DNA of 64,000 nt from contig NC_083882.1 in NCBI RefSeq assembly GCF_032452875.1, forward strand, positions 60,775,614 to 60,839,613, written 5' to 3'. Under the pieces are notes generated by a model. The model worked only from the letters and a program-made list of their open reading frames with translations. It was not told the origin of the DNA and made no database searches. Position numbers and translations under genes: made by a program. This document shows positions 34,906 through 43,714 of the stretch, one piece after another. Every line of letters starts with the position of its first letter. Position 1 is the stretch's first letter. The DNA comes from Bos javanicus. Taxonomy: Eukaryota; Chordata; Mammalia; Artiodactyla; Bovidae.

Positions 34906-35496
34906 ATGGTCCACTTGAATAACCACAGAGAGATGAAGACAATCTGAACATAAGAGAGTCACCAAAATGGAGGAGAGAGGATAGATTTAGTAAAACTGAA
35001 AAGCTGACATCAAGAACACCTTATTCACTATAAAGATGGAGGAAGATGGAAAACACACATTTTATTTATAGCTATTTACTCTTTATGTGGTTAAAAAATT
35101 AAGGCAGGTTTTAAAAATCTGCTTTTTACCACTTCTCACCACCTTCCAAATCTTCCCTTCACAGAAGTAGAAGGATTATTGAGGGAAAGTTGTCTGGTTG
35201 TTCTCTTGTATCAAATTAATTTTCTTCATCCCCCATATGCCAGTCGTTACACAGCCTGTTCTAAATTTTGATCTGGTGCATTATTGATGAGCTCTTAAAA
35301 GAGATTAGAACAATCTCCCACTCTCTTTCTGGGAAAAAAAAAAAAAACTTTGACACAAAAATGAACTGGTAATTTTGACTAACACGAACCATCCAGTAAA
35401 TCAGTAAATCCTATTTATGGCAGACTTTTGCTAAAACCAACATTAGTTTATTAGATAAGTGTACGTGAGGACCTACTGTATATATAGCAGTATGCT
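34906..35496. other. No gene recognised
   Basis: Unique-looking DNA with an A run at 35334-35346. Nothing coding or repetitive could be named. Confidence 0.45.
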
Positions 35497-35505
35497 AGAC
35501 AACTG

Positions 35506-35713
35506 GTTTTCCCTGGTGGCTTAGATGGTAAAGAATCTGCCTGCAATGCGGGAGACACAGGTTCGATCCCTGGGGTGGGAAGATCCCTTGGAGAACATGG
35601 CAACCCACTTCAGCATTCTTGCCTGGAGAATCCCCATGGGCAGATGCGCATGGCAGGCTACAGTCCATGGATTCACAAAAAGTCGGACATGGCTGAGCAA
35701 TTAAGCACAGAAC
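35506..35713 (+). repeat. Bov-tA SINE with 9-bp TSD
   Basis: Complete plus-strand Bov-tA. The head 'TTTTCCCTGGTGGCTTAG' leads to 'GGTTCGATCCCTGGGG', an intact B-box-like word, and to the tail 'AATTAAGCACAGAAC'. The duplication AGACAACTG flanks it at 35497-35505 and 35714-35722. Confidence 0.92.
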
Positions 35714-35722
35714 AGACAACTG

Positions 35723-36635
35723 ACTTATTTGACATTTAATTAGATTTATACTAGCATCTCTTGACTAGCACTCTCAGGCTGTGGAAAAGGAAAAATTTGC
35801 CCTAAACTAGTCTTAATAGTAAAGGGCAAATAAGAACTTACTTATTAGTACCTCTGACTGGAAGGGTATAAATTCCTCCCAAGAAAGAATTTTACAGTCT
35901 CATACCTCTATCTTTTGAAGTACACTGAGAGATTTTTCACTCCTCAACATTATCTTTTATTCTTAGTTATTTCTTGTCAAAGTACTTTTGTTTTTTAATA
36001 GTATTCTCTGTGCCCAGATTTGAACATCTGTAAGTAGAATTCAAATTTTGTATCGTCAACATAATGAATTAAATAAGCAATGCTGATTTTGAAGTGCACA
36101 AGATGAAATCCAGCCTGTTTTCATGCACCATATCTGTTAATTGACAGGCATGACCAGCCAAACTGCAAAAGAAAAAATGATCACGTTTGTGGAAATAATC
36201 GTAACTGTGTTCAAGAAAGTAAACAGTAATTAATTCCTTTAAAATTTGATTTTCTGAACTTAGTGAAGGGCTTTTCATCATTTTTTTAACTCATTCATGA
36301 CTCAATTCTAAATTTACATGTTATTCTTTTGTTATTGGAGAAGCAATATATGTTTCATAGCATAATTATTTTTTAAAAAAGGAAGAAGAGAAAGATGGAG
36401 AAAAGTACATTCACTATCACAGTAACCAGAGAAAGTTACTATTAATATCTTACTTTGTATCCTTGCAAACTTTTTTTTAAATGATGGGTTCCTTTTTCAA
36501 ACTAAAATATGCACATTCTACAAACCTGCTTTGTAACCTGTCTACTTCCCTAATAAGGCTCTGTCATGTCAATAACTATTCTACAACATATATTTTAGTG
36601 AGTAAATATATGTCTGTATAATAATGTTGTAAATA
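35723..36635. other. No gene recognised
   Basis: AT-rich unique-looking DNA. The 70-codon minus frame at 36069-36281 shows no recognisable domain. Confidence 0.45.
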
Positions 36636-37046
36636 ACAGTGACAGATTTTATTTTCTTGGGCTCCAAAATGACTGCAGCCATGAAATTAAAAGACACTTG
36701 GCTCCTTGGAAGGAAAGCTATGACAAACTTAGATAGCATATTAAAAAGCGGAGACATCACTTTTTAACAAAGGCCCATATAGTCAAAGCTATGGTTTTTC
36801 CAGTAGTCATGTATGGATATGAGAGTTGGACCATAAAGAAGGCCCCCATGCTGGGAAAGACTGAAGGCAAAAGGAGAAAGGGGCGGAGCAGCAGAGGATG
36901 GGATGGTCAGAAGGCATCACGAACTCAGTGGACATAAATCTAAAAGCAAACTCCGAGATATAGTGAAGGACAGGGAAGCCTGGCATGCTGCAGTCCATGG
37001 GGTCACAAAGAGTCAGATGACTTAGAGACTGAACAACAACAACAAA
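36636..37046 (+). mobile_element. BovB LINE 3' fragment with internal deletion
   Basis: The sequence runs from 'CAGATTTTATTTTCTTGGGC' through 'TTAAAAAGCGGAGACATCAC' and 'GAGAGTTGGACCATAAAGAAGG'. It then jumps directly to 'CCATGCTGGGAAAGACTGAAGG', omitting roughly 170-200 bp that other BovB copies here contain (compare 18080-18285). It ends in 'GAACAACAACAACAAATAATAA', an ACA-type tail rather than the CTGAA repeat. Confidence 0.85.
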
Positions 37047-38878
37047 TAATAAATAGGCTTGCATCTATATATTTGCAAATCATTTGGTTGTTTTCTTAAT
37101 ATAGCAGACATCATCACTGGCTTGTCCATATCTTAGGAGCGTATAACCTGTTTCCAACCATTACTCTCTACATTTTATGGATAAGTGCTCTCTACAGAAC
37201 TCTGGAAGGCCTTTAACTCAAGTCCACAGCAGGCTGGAAATCTAGGGAATTAACTTTCTCAGAAGCAGCTCTCCACCAATGACTTTTGAGAGTTGGTGTA
37301 TGTATAAACACACCAACTCCCTCTCCCCTTAGGTGAGATAGTTCTGAGGCATATATTATACAATTTCCAAGAGTTTCCCCCCAGGATAAAGCTCCAGCAG
37401 CCCACTGTAGCTAATGTATCCTTTATTGGCTATCTTATAAATGACTGTACTTGAGAATTTTTGTCTTTGAGATTGTTTCTGTGTGAACCTAAGAAACTAT
37501 AATTAAAAAAAAAAAAAAACTAGAATAGACTCCAAGAAATGAAATTGCTAAATTAAAAGGAAAATCTATTTTAAAATCTTTCACTTAATATTACTATGTT
37601 GCCCTCTTTAAATGCTTTACTTTCTAAAATTTACATTATTTTCATCACGATCTTGCCAAAAGGTAACTGTATCATTTTAATGCCAATTTTTAAAGTTATA
37701 AAAGGAATTTGTTTTATATTAAAATAATTTTATTATTAATGAGACTGTTCACCTTTTCATATGACTATATTCATTTATGTTGCTTCATTTATGACTTGAC
37801 TGTTCATATTTGTAGTGCATATTTTAATTGGAAAACTCATGTTTTTAGCTGATTTACAAGAGCTCTTTAATTATTTTTTAAAACTAGCTAGTTTGGATTT
37901 TTTTGTACTCACATAGCATCTGCCTTCCAGCCAGCTAAAAAAAAGATCATTCTTCCTGTGCTCTGTACATTACACATTGTAGGAAATGTGCATGTCTTTA
38001 CTGGCAACTCTATTAATAAAAAGATTTCCAGAAAAAAAAAATTGCCACACTGGTTTGGTTCTATCGTTAGAAAGCTAGCCAGCATACCTGCTACTGCCAA
38101 ATTCTTTATGTTTAAAGCAATATTGTGAGTGTTCTTGCTGGTAACACCATGGACACATCCATTATCTAAATCTAAATGACATAATTTCTGCATTCCTACA
38201 GCTTTATCTAAGAAATAAGAACTTACTGACTCCTTGCATAGAGTGAAAGCATAAACTAGCATTACTATGACCCTGAGTTTTTCAGATACAGATGCTATTC
38301 AAATATAAGGAACCAATACTACTAAATCAAGTTTCAAATACCAATAGGCATTCCTAGGAATAAATTAGCTTTTTATTCAGCCTAACAATTCAACCATTTT
38401 GATCATTTTTGTGATCTAATCCCTAAAACTGATTAAAGACAATTCAGACTTCATGGCTTTTTAAAAGCAACTCTATTGGTGTATCATTATCATCTCTGGG
38501 AACTTTAAAATGCTTCTGAAAAGTCAAATGCCACTCTATGCAACACAATCTAAATTGTGCTAATTCCCTCTTTTATAGAATTGCCCTGCCTTGACTTGAT
38601 ATCTATGCATCAATGACTTTTTACTATTTAGACCGTTTACTGTTTTATTGCTAATCCACTTTCCTCTTTTAACTGTCACAATAATTTCCAAATCTTGGCT
38701 GACTGTCTCACCACTCAGGGCCAACATCTTTTATCATAAAACATGCAAACTGATTAAGCTTCAACAGTTGGCAGCATAGAGAAGTCAAAGAACTTGTTAG
38801 ATTCATCTGCTTCTCTAGGACCTCATCTCACTGCCTTTCTGACCTCTTCTGCAGCAGGGATCTTTTGCAGTAACATAC
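37047..38878. other. No gene recognised
   Basis: AT-rich DNA with an A run (37505-37519). The longest frame is minus 37909-38262 (117 codons). It has no recognisable domain, no clear signal peptide and no conserved motif. Decisive evidence for coding would be cross-species conservation, which cannot be tested here. Confidence 0.45.
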
Positions 38879-39063
38879 AGTTTCCCAGATGGCACAGTTG
38901 GTAAAGAATCCACCTGTCAGGAGACCCAAGAGACACGGGTTTAATCCCTGGATTAGGAAGATCCCCTGCAGAAGGAAATGGCAACCCACTCCCAAGGACA
39001 GAGGGGCTTGGCAGGCCACAGTCCACAGGGTTGCAAAAGATCTGGACACAACTGAACACACAC
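38879..39063 (+). repeat. Bov-tA SINE with internal deletion
   Basis: Head 'AGTTTCCCAGATGGCACAG' to 'CACGGGTTTAATCCCTGG', then the body. The usual 'AGTATTCTTGCCTGGAGAATC' segment is missing between 'CAACCCACTCC' and 'CAAGGACAGAGGGGC'. Ends 'ACAACTGAACACACACAG'. Confidence 0.85.
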
Positions 39064-39251
39064 AGTACAGGTACATTTCACCTATTTTTAACACTGACTT
39101 AAGGCTAAGAAGGATACAAGCACATCTTGCTGAGCTTTCTGGCAATACACATCCATCCTCCCATCCACTTGAGATTTTCAGTCTCAATGTCAATCCAAGA
39201 AAGTCATAAAGTGAAGCTTCTGTCTCATTTTGTACCCTCCTCACTAACCAA

Positions 39252-39330
39252 TGGGCTTCCCAGCTGGTGTTAGTGGTAAAGAACCCGAGTGCCAATGCAG
39301 GAGACGTAAGAGATGCGAGTTTGATCAACT
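39252..39330 (+). repeat. Bov-tA SINE head fragment
   Basis: Only the tRNA-like head is present: 'GGGCTTCCCAGCTGGTG', 'GGTAAAGAACCCGAGTGCC' and 'GCGAGTTTGATC'. It stops just after the B-box region, so the element is 3' truncated, which is unusual for SINEs. Confidence 0.78.
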
Positions 39331-39369
39331 AACCAATAACACAAATATGGCTAATGGCAATATTTTTTT

Positions 39370-39529
39370 CATAATTATTGGTACTCATGACTTTCCAGAG
39401 ATTATGTTAAGCACTCTTCAAGTGTCATTCCATTTAATTCTACACCCATATAAGGTACATACTATTATAACCTCCATTTTATAGGCGAGGGACCTGAGGC
39501 ATTCAGGAACTCATTTGAGGTCATATAGT
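39370..39529 (-). repeat. MIR SINE
   Basis: 'CATTCCATTTAATTCTACACC', 'ACATACTATTATAACCTCC' and 'ATTTTATAGGCGAGGGACCTG' are the reverse complement of the 3' half of MIR. The copy is old. Confidence 0.65.
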
Positions 39530-39540
39530 CAAAAGGGCTG

Positions 39541-39671
39541 GAGAAGGAAACGGCAACCCACTCCAGTATTCTTGCCTGGAGAATCCCAGGGACAGAGGAG
39601 CCTGATGGGCTGCCGTCTATGGGGTCGCGCAGAGTCGGACACGAATGAAGTGACTTAGCAGCAGCAGCAGC
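39541..39671 (+). repeat. BovA SINE (single unit) with TSD
   Basis: One BovA unit from 'GAGAAGGAAACGGCAACCC' to 'GACTTAGCAGCAGCAGCAG', i.e. a BovA2 truncated to its last unit. Flanked by an 11-bp duplication CAAAAGGGCTG at 39530-39540 and 39672-39682. Confidence 0.9.
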
Positions 39672-39879
39672 CAAAAGGGCTGGGTTCCAGATTTGCTCCC
39701 AGACAGTATGAATACAGAGTCTGTGCTCTTAAATACTATGTTAAGTATATAATAGGTACAATTAAAAGGAAATAAATTGGGAAACAATATTTTCACTATA
39801 TTATGTCTGAGTTTATAGAGATAAAAAGGTGGGCAAGAGGCAATTTATGACAAAATTGTAAAAGCTAATAAATATAACA

Positions 39880-39985
39880 AAGAGAACACTGCTCAATGTT
39901 ATGTGACAGCCTGGATGGGAGGAGAGTTTGAGGGAGAATGGATACATATGTATGTATGGCTATTTTCCAATACAAAATAAAAGCA
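39880..39985 (+). mobile_element. L1 LINE 3' end with internal deletion
   Basis: 'GAACACTGCTCAATGTTATG', 'CAGCCTGGATGGGAGGAG' and 'GAATGGATACATATGTATG' precede 'CCAATACAAAATAAAAGC'. This matches a ruminant L1 3' end, but part of the usual terminal segment is absent. Confidence 0.7.
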
Positions 39986-40020
39986 TATACAAAATTTCCT
40001 CTTAAATGAGTAAAGAGATT

Positions 40021-40112
40021 TTAATATATATGTATATACATTTTTATATGTGTGTATATATGTGTGTGTGTGTGTGTATGTGTATATATATAGAGAGAAA
40101 GATATATATAAG
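40021..40112. repeat. TA/TG microsatellite
   Basis: A mixed simple repeat of TATA, TATG and TG units, with a pure TG core at about 40062-40076 and a TATATA/GAGAGA end. The minus-strand frame over it is low-complexity and not a gene. Confidence 0.9.
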
Positions 40113-40311
40113 TTTTACCAAGCATATTGGCAAAATTTTTACAAACAATAATATAGTGTTGGCCAGAGCGTAAGGAAAATGTCAACATTTCATAATCCAT
40201 GAGGATGCAAAGTGTTCCTTGTTTTTTGAAGAGATTTGTTCTTAAAAAATTGCCTATCTTTTGTCCCAGCAACTTTAGAACTAAGATTTTATCCCAAAAG
40301 AATAATGGTGA
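40113..40311 (+). mobile_element. Old L1 fragment, left of the retroviral insertion
   Basis: The words 'GTGTTGGCCAGAGCGTAAGG', 'AGCAACTTTAGAACTAAG' and 'TTTATCCCAAAAGAATAATGG' read as a diverged L1 ORF2 C-terminal region. The same element continues at 42210 with 'TGTATACTAAGATTTACC'. The retroviral sequence therefore interrupts a recognisable older element, which defines the empty site. Confidence 0.6.
40296..40311 (+). repeat. Target-site duplication, left copy
   Basis: AAAAGAATAATGGTGA, 16 bp, repeated exactly at 42194-42209. A proviral integrase would leave 4-6 bp. Sixteen bases starting with AAAAG after a C-rich position is what L1 target-primed reverse transcription leaves. Confidence 0.92.
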
Positions 40312-40313
40312 GG

Positions 40314-40613
40314 GTATTCTTTCTGCCCCCTTCTGATGCCTATGTCAGAAGCTTTCTCTATCTCCTTTATACTTTTTTTTTTTTAAACTTTACAAAATTG
40401 TATTAATTTTGCCAAATATCAAAATGAATCCGCCACAGGTATACATGTGTTCCCCATCCTGAATCCTCCTCCCTCCTCCCTTTATACTTTAATAAAACTT
40501 TATTACACAAAAGCTCTGAGCGATCAAGCCTCGTCTCTGGCCCCGGATTGAATTCTTCTCCTCTGGGGGCCAAGAATCCCGGTGTCTTCGCGTGATTCAA
40601 CAACAACCTTTCA
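40314..40613 (+). repeat. 5' R-U5 of the ERV (no U3), carrying an L1 insert
   Basis: R begins 'GTATTCTTTCTGCC' and matches 42105 onward. It includes the polyadenylation signal in 'CTTTAATAAAACTTTATTAC' (about 40488-40507). Unlike the right copy it continues into U5 ('GCTCTGAGCGATCAAGCC' ... 'CAACAACAACCTTTCA', ending in CA at 40613). About 115 bp of the apparent length is a later L1 insertion and its target duplication. Two extra Gs (40312-40313) precede R. Confidence 0.82.
40376..40478 (-). mobile_element. L1 3' end inserted within the ERV R region
   Basis: Reverse-oriented, extremely 5'-truncated L1. A T run is followed by 'AAACTTTACAAAATTGTATT', 'AATGAATCCGCCACAGG' and 'TGTTCCCCATCCTGAATCC', the reverse complement of the 3' UTR end seen at 48220-48305. 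A 12-bp target duplication CCTTTATACTTT lies at 40364-40375 and 40479-40490, just upstream of the polyadenylation signal. The insertion postdates the ERV copy, because the right R copy lacks it. Confidence 0.92.
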
Positions 40614-40616
40614 TCT

Positions 40617-40634
40617 TGGGGGCTTGTCTGGGAT
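40617..40634 (+). promoter_or_regulatory. Retroviral primer binding site, tRNA-Pro-like
   Basis: TGGGGGCTTGTCTGGGAT lies three bases after the U5 end. It differs from the tRNA-Pro PBS typical of gammaretroviruses by C-to-T changes at two CpG positions, the usual decay of methylated DNA. Confidence 0.8.
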
Positions 40635-40647
40635 CCTTCAGGACAAG

Positions 40648-41190
40648 ATGGGAGCTAACAATTCCAGCCTCACTCCTTTGAACTCTCAGGAGGATCTAAA
40701 GGATACCCCATTATACAATCCTGACATGGAAATGTTTACAGATGGCAGTTCTTTTGTTCAAGATGGAAAGCGTAAAGCAGGTTACACTGTGGTGACTGCT
40801 GAACAGGTTTTGGAATCAAAATCTCTCCCCCAGGGAACCAGTGCTCAGTTAGCGGAGCTTGTGGCTCTGACCCGAGCTCTAGAGTTAAGCAAAGGGCAGC
40901 GGATGGTCCTGATAACCTATGTGAGCTTACTTCTGCTGACTCCAAATATCTTGAGTCTGCCGTTGGATCCTCAAGACAATGTCTTCCTGTCCTGGGCTCA
41001 CTCCTATGCTGCATTCCACAATCGGTCTAACTGCTGGGTCTGTGGAGCACTCCCCTCTTCATCAGTGGAAGGTTTCCCATGGTGGACATCCCCACTTCAA
41101 AGAAAAGACTTTCTCCAAGTCTGTGAATACCTTCGACAACAATCACATGCGATGCCTCTTCTTCATCTGATGACATCTACCAAACCCTAA
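40648..41190 (+). pseudogene. ERV gag-RNase H-env remnant in one open frame
   Basis: From the ATG at 40648 the frame runs 180 codons. Residues 1-18 or so look like a gag N-terminus (Met-Gly start, possible myristoylation site). Residues ~27-86 are retroviral RNase H, with 'FTDGSSF' (catalytic Asp codon at 40741) and 'AQLAELVALTRALELSKGQR'. From ~87 the sequence is env: a hydrophobic 'VSLLLLTPNILSL' leader-like stretch and a 'CWVC' motif typical of gammaretroviral surface subunits. Most of gag and all of protease, RT and integrase are absent. The frame ends with a stop where env continues in another frame. RNase H lacks its C-terminal part. No function is implied. Confidence 0.75.
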
Positions 41191-41191
41191 A

Positions 41192-41500
41192 ATGGACTGG
41201 TGCAACACTTTGTACTCTAACTATGGACATAATGTGACTTTTAATTTTGATTATACATTGTCTCGGTTCAATGACTATTTTGCTACATATAAGGTAAATA
41301 GGTCTAGATCTAATGGTTTTTTACCTGACGTTTATCAAATATGGGATGAGGTTACATGGCTAACTTCTGAAAAAGGACGTTTAATATCTACTGCCTCTAT
41401 ATGCTGGGAACAAACAGGGCCATCCCCAAAAGTTAGCCAACAACTTAATTACAATAATTCTTATTGTTTTGTTCTTGCTGTTTGCTCCCTGCATCTGTAA
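41192..41500 (+). pseudogene. ERV env surface-subunit remnant
   Basis: A 102-codon frame, shifted relative to the upstream env segment, contains Asn-X-Ser/Thr sites and 'DVYQIWDEVTWLT'. It resembles retroviral surface-subunit sequence joined near its end to the transmembrane subunit's tail region. Most of env between these parts is missing. The copy is broken by a frameshift at its left and a stop at its right. Confidence 0.6.
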
Positions 41501-41742
41501 CTGTATAACTGGATTTGTTTCTAGCCGCATGAAAGCTTTTAAGTTACAAATGGTTGCTCAAACTCCTGCTACTGCTGTAGCTTCCTCCAGCTACTATTTG
41601 GGGCCCCTGGATCAGATATACTCAATATGAGGATTAGGAGAATATGTTGCCTCACCAATTTAGGGACAATGCCCCTTGTCAGCTCGGAAGTAGTTATGGA
41701 ACGAGAACGACGCCTCTTTTCCCTAGGCAACATAATTCTCCT
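41470..41742 (+). pseudogene. ERV env transmembrane tail remnant
   Basis: The region reads, in pieces, as a hydrophobic segment followed by a cytoplasmic tail ('SSRMKAFKLQMVAQ', from about 41521). This type of sequence marks the C-terminus of gammaretroviral transmembrane subunits. It leads straight into the polypurine tract. Stops and frame changes interrupt it; no fusion peptide or ectodomain is present. Confidence 0.6.
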
Positions 41743-41758
41743 AAAAGAAAAGGGGGGA
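41743..41758 (+). promoter_or_regulatory. Retroviral polypurine tract
   Basis: AAAAGAAAAGGGGGGA immediately precedes the TG that opens U3 at 41760. This is the standard plus-strand primer position and fixes the 3' LTR boundary. Confidence 0.85.
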
Positions 41759-41759
41759 A

Positions 41760-42185
41760 TGAGAGAGTCAGTTCCTAGGCAGGTTGATAGGGAGTCTAGG
41801 GGTCCCCAAGGAGAGAGGGGTCTGGAATTCTCAAGGAGGAAGAAAGGACAAACTTTTTTCTTTCTCCACATTCCTTAGGATTATATAACAATAATGTATC
41901 CTGCCTAAGGACAGTCTTTGGATTCAACCTTCTGTTATCTTAAAATGTTAATTATGGGAGTAGACCTGGTCTTTACAAGGATGTATCTTGCCTGAGGACA
42001 GTGTTATCTTAAAACATAAATTATGGGAGTAAGTCTGATGAGGTCTTTACAACCTCCAGATATTCTTTGGATTATATAACTTCATTGTTAACACTAGCAA
42101 GCGCGTATTCTTTCTGCCCTCTTCTGATGCCTATGTCATAAGCTTTCTCTATCTCCTTTATACTTTAATAAAACTTTATTACACA
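41760..42185 (+). repeat. ERV 3' U3-R (no U5)
   Basis: U3 opens with TGAGAGAGTCAG. It contains a diverged tandem repeat (41895-41978 and 41982-42052, both from 'TGTATC' to 'GTCTTTACAA') in the position of an enhancer. The TATA box 'TATATAA' is at 42073-42079, and the predicted start is at 42105, about 30 bases on. R (42105 to about 42183) holds the AATAAA signal. U5 is absent and an A-rich tail follows, as expected for polyadenylated RNA. Confidence 0.82.
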
Positions 42186-42193
42186 CACACAAA

Positions 42194-42209
42194 AAAAGAA
42201 TAATGGTGA
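42194..42209 (+). repeat. Target-site duplication, right copy
   Basis: Exact repeat of 40296-40311. Its leading As merge with the element's A tail. Confidence 0.9.
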
Positions 42210-42610
42210 ATGTATACTAAGATTTACCTATAAGAAAAATAATTATAACTTTGCTTATAACAGTGAAAAATGAAAACAACTTAAAAATCAAAAATTAAAA
42301 GTGATTAAAGTAAGAAATATCCAAATAGCAGAATACTACCCATCAGTCAAAAATGACATGGTGAAAGAATATTAATGACATAGAAAATTTTATGATGAGT
42401 ATTAAGTTAAAAACCTTGCAAAAGAGTATGAACAGTGTAGACTTATACTTCATATATAGGTATCAAAGTAGGAGTGGAAAGATATATACCAATATGTTAA
42501 CAGTAGTCATAGTTGAATAGTAGAATGACAGGTGATTTCTTATTTGTGTCTTTTACATCATCTAAACATTCTACAATAGTATTTATATGCCTAAAAAATA
42601 CCTACACATT
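42210..42610 (+). mobile_element. Old L1 fragment, right of the retroviral insertion
   Basis: 'TGTATACTAAGATTTACC', 'AACAGTGAAAAATGAAAAC', 'CAGAATACTACCCATCAG', 'GACATGGTGAAAGAATATT' and 'CATCTAAACATTCTACAATAG' follow the order of an old L1 3' region and continue the element left of 40311. Confidence 0.6.
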
Positions 42611-43714
42611 TTTGATACCTAAAAATGCTATTTAAACTAATTACAAAACAAGTCTCTTTTCCCCAGTTCTAAAATGAACCAACTGTATGTCTCTCACAAG
42701 AGAAGAGCTACAGTAAAGTTCTTATAGACAGTGGAGCAAGTTATTTATGTCCCAGTTATCTGTAGGAAGCCATCCAGCTCTTACTTTGGGGCGGGGCAGA
42801 TCTCCATCTGGGACAGCTAATTAATGATGATCGCTGCAATCTGTAACTTTGCTGTTTTGCTTAAGTGAGAATTGTCTCTCTTCTTTGCAGAGCATCAGCT
42901 TGTTTTAGGAACTACAGACTTAGAGGTTATCAACTAAAAAATTACGCCTCTAAATTTAAACTAAAGTCTTATCAAATAAGTTGCCAAGTCAATACATAAA
43001 TGAACCAAAGAAAAAGAAAACAAGAAAGGAGGGAAGAAAGGAAACACAGGAAATTCACTTTAGTTTAATCCTCAGATCACAAATAATGCTATGGGGATTA
43101 ATTTTCAAGATTAATTTAGTCTGATTTCATCATATAGATGAGAAAATTGAAGTTAGAACGAAGGAGAAAGCCCCTGGTGTTTTGGCAAGTTGCAGACTCA
43201 GGTAACAAAGGAACAAATACAGAAGGGGTCACTTAGAAAAGCTGGCGAAATTCTGGGCTTATTTTGCAGTCTTTATTCACTGTTAGGAGGCCTGGAGGAT
43301 TTCCACCAATATATTATGGTTGCCCTAATGGCCAAAGCCATCATTAAATGTTTCATTCTCTGTGAAGTCAGTGGCTAGAAAGACAAAACTCTTAGTAAAC
43401 TGCCCTGTCTTCATATTTGCCCTGCAATGAAATTAATACAGACATCTAAGTGGAACTCAATGGCAATCTGACAGATTTCCTGAAAATGAAAACCTCAAAT
43501 AAAACAAGAAAGAAAAGTGAAAGAAAAATCATTATGGACAATGAAATGTAACTTAAAAGAAAACTGATAGTGAAATGTCTTGACATGTACTGAGGACTCA
43601 AATCAAGAGAAGAAACCTACCCACAACATTCTGTGTAAACAACAAGACACATATGCAGCCTATCTCTTATTGGATATTTCCAACTTATAGAAAAGGATAC
43701 AGCAGAGAAAATAA
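42611..43714. other. No gene recognised; short protease-like motif at 42691-42765
   Basis: Mostly unique AT-rich sequence. At 42691-42765 one short frame reads 'KVLIDSGASYLCPS' before a stop. The LIDSGAS core resembles the active site of retroviral or Ty3-type aspartic proteases, but there are only about 30 codons between stops and no supporting flank was recognised. Confidence 0.35.

Larger units (their letters stand above)
40312..42193 (+). mobile_element. Class I ERV retrocopy (processed pseudo-provirus)
   Basis: A gammaretrovirus-like endogenous element with RNA-like architecture: R (40314) - U5 - PBS - deleted body - PPT - U3 - R - A tail. The left end lacks any U3; the right end has U3 and R but no U5. 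The right R is followed by CA- and A-rich sequence merging into the duplicated target. This layout is that of retroviral genomic RNA, so the copy was most probably inserted by L1 machinery, not by integrase. The coding regions are heavily deleted and frame-shifted (see separate entries). It is not a functional virus. Confidence 0.85.

Noticed and set aside
37909..38262. 117-codon minus-strand frame as a possible small gene
   Set aside because: No recognisable domain, signal peptide, splice context or conserved motif, and the flanks are ordinary AT-rich DNA.
40021..40112. Minus-strand frame rich in Tyr, Ile, Thr and His
   Set aside because: It is a translation of the TA/TG microsatellite.
40312..42193. 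Ordinary provirus or solo LTR interpretation of the ERV
   Set aside because: The left end lacks U3, the right end lacks U5, and the flanking repeat is 16 bp with an A tail, none of which fit integrase-made proviruses or a solo LTR.
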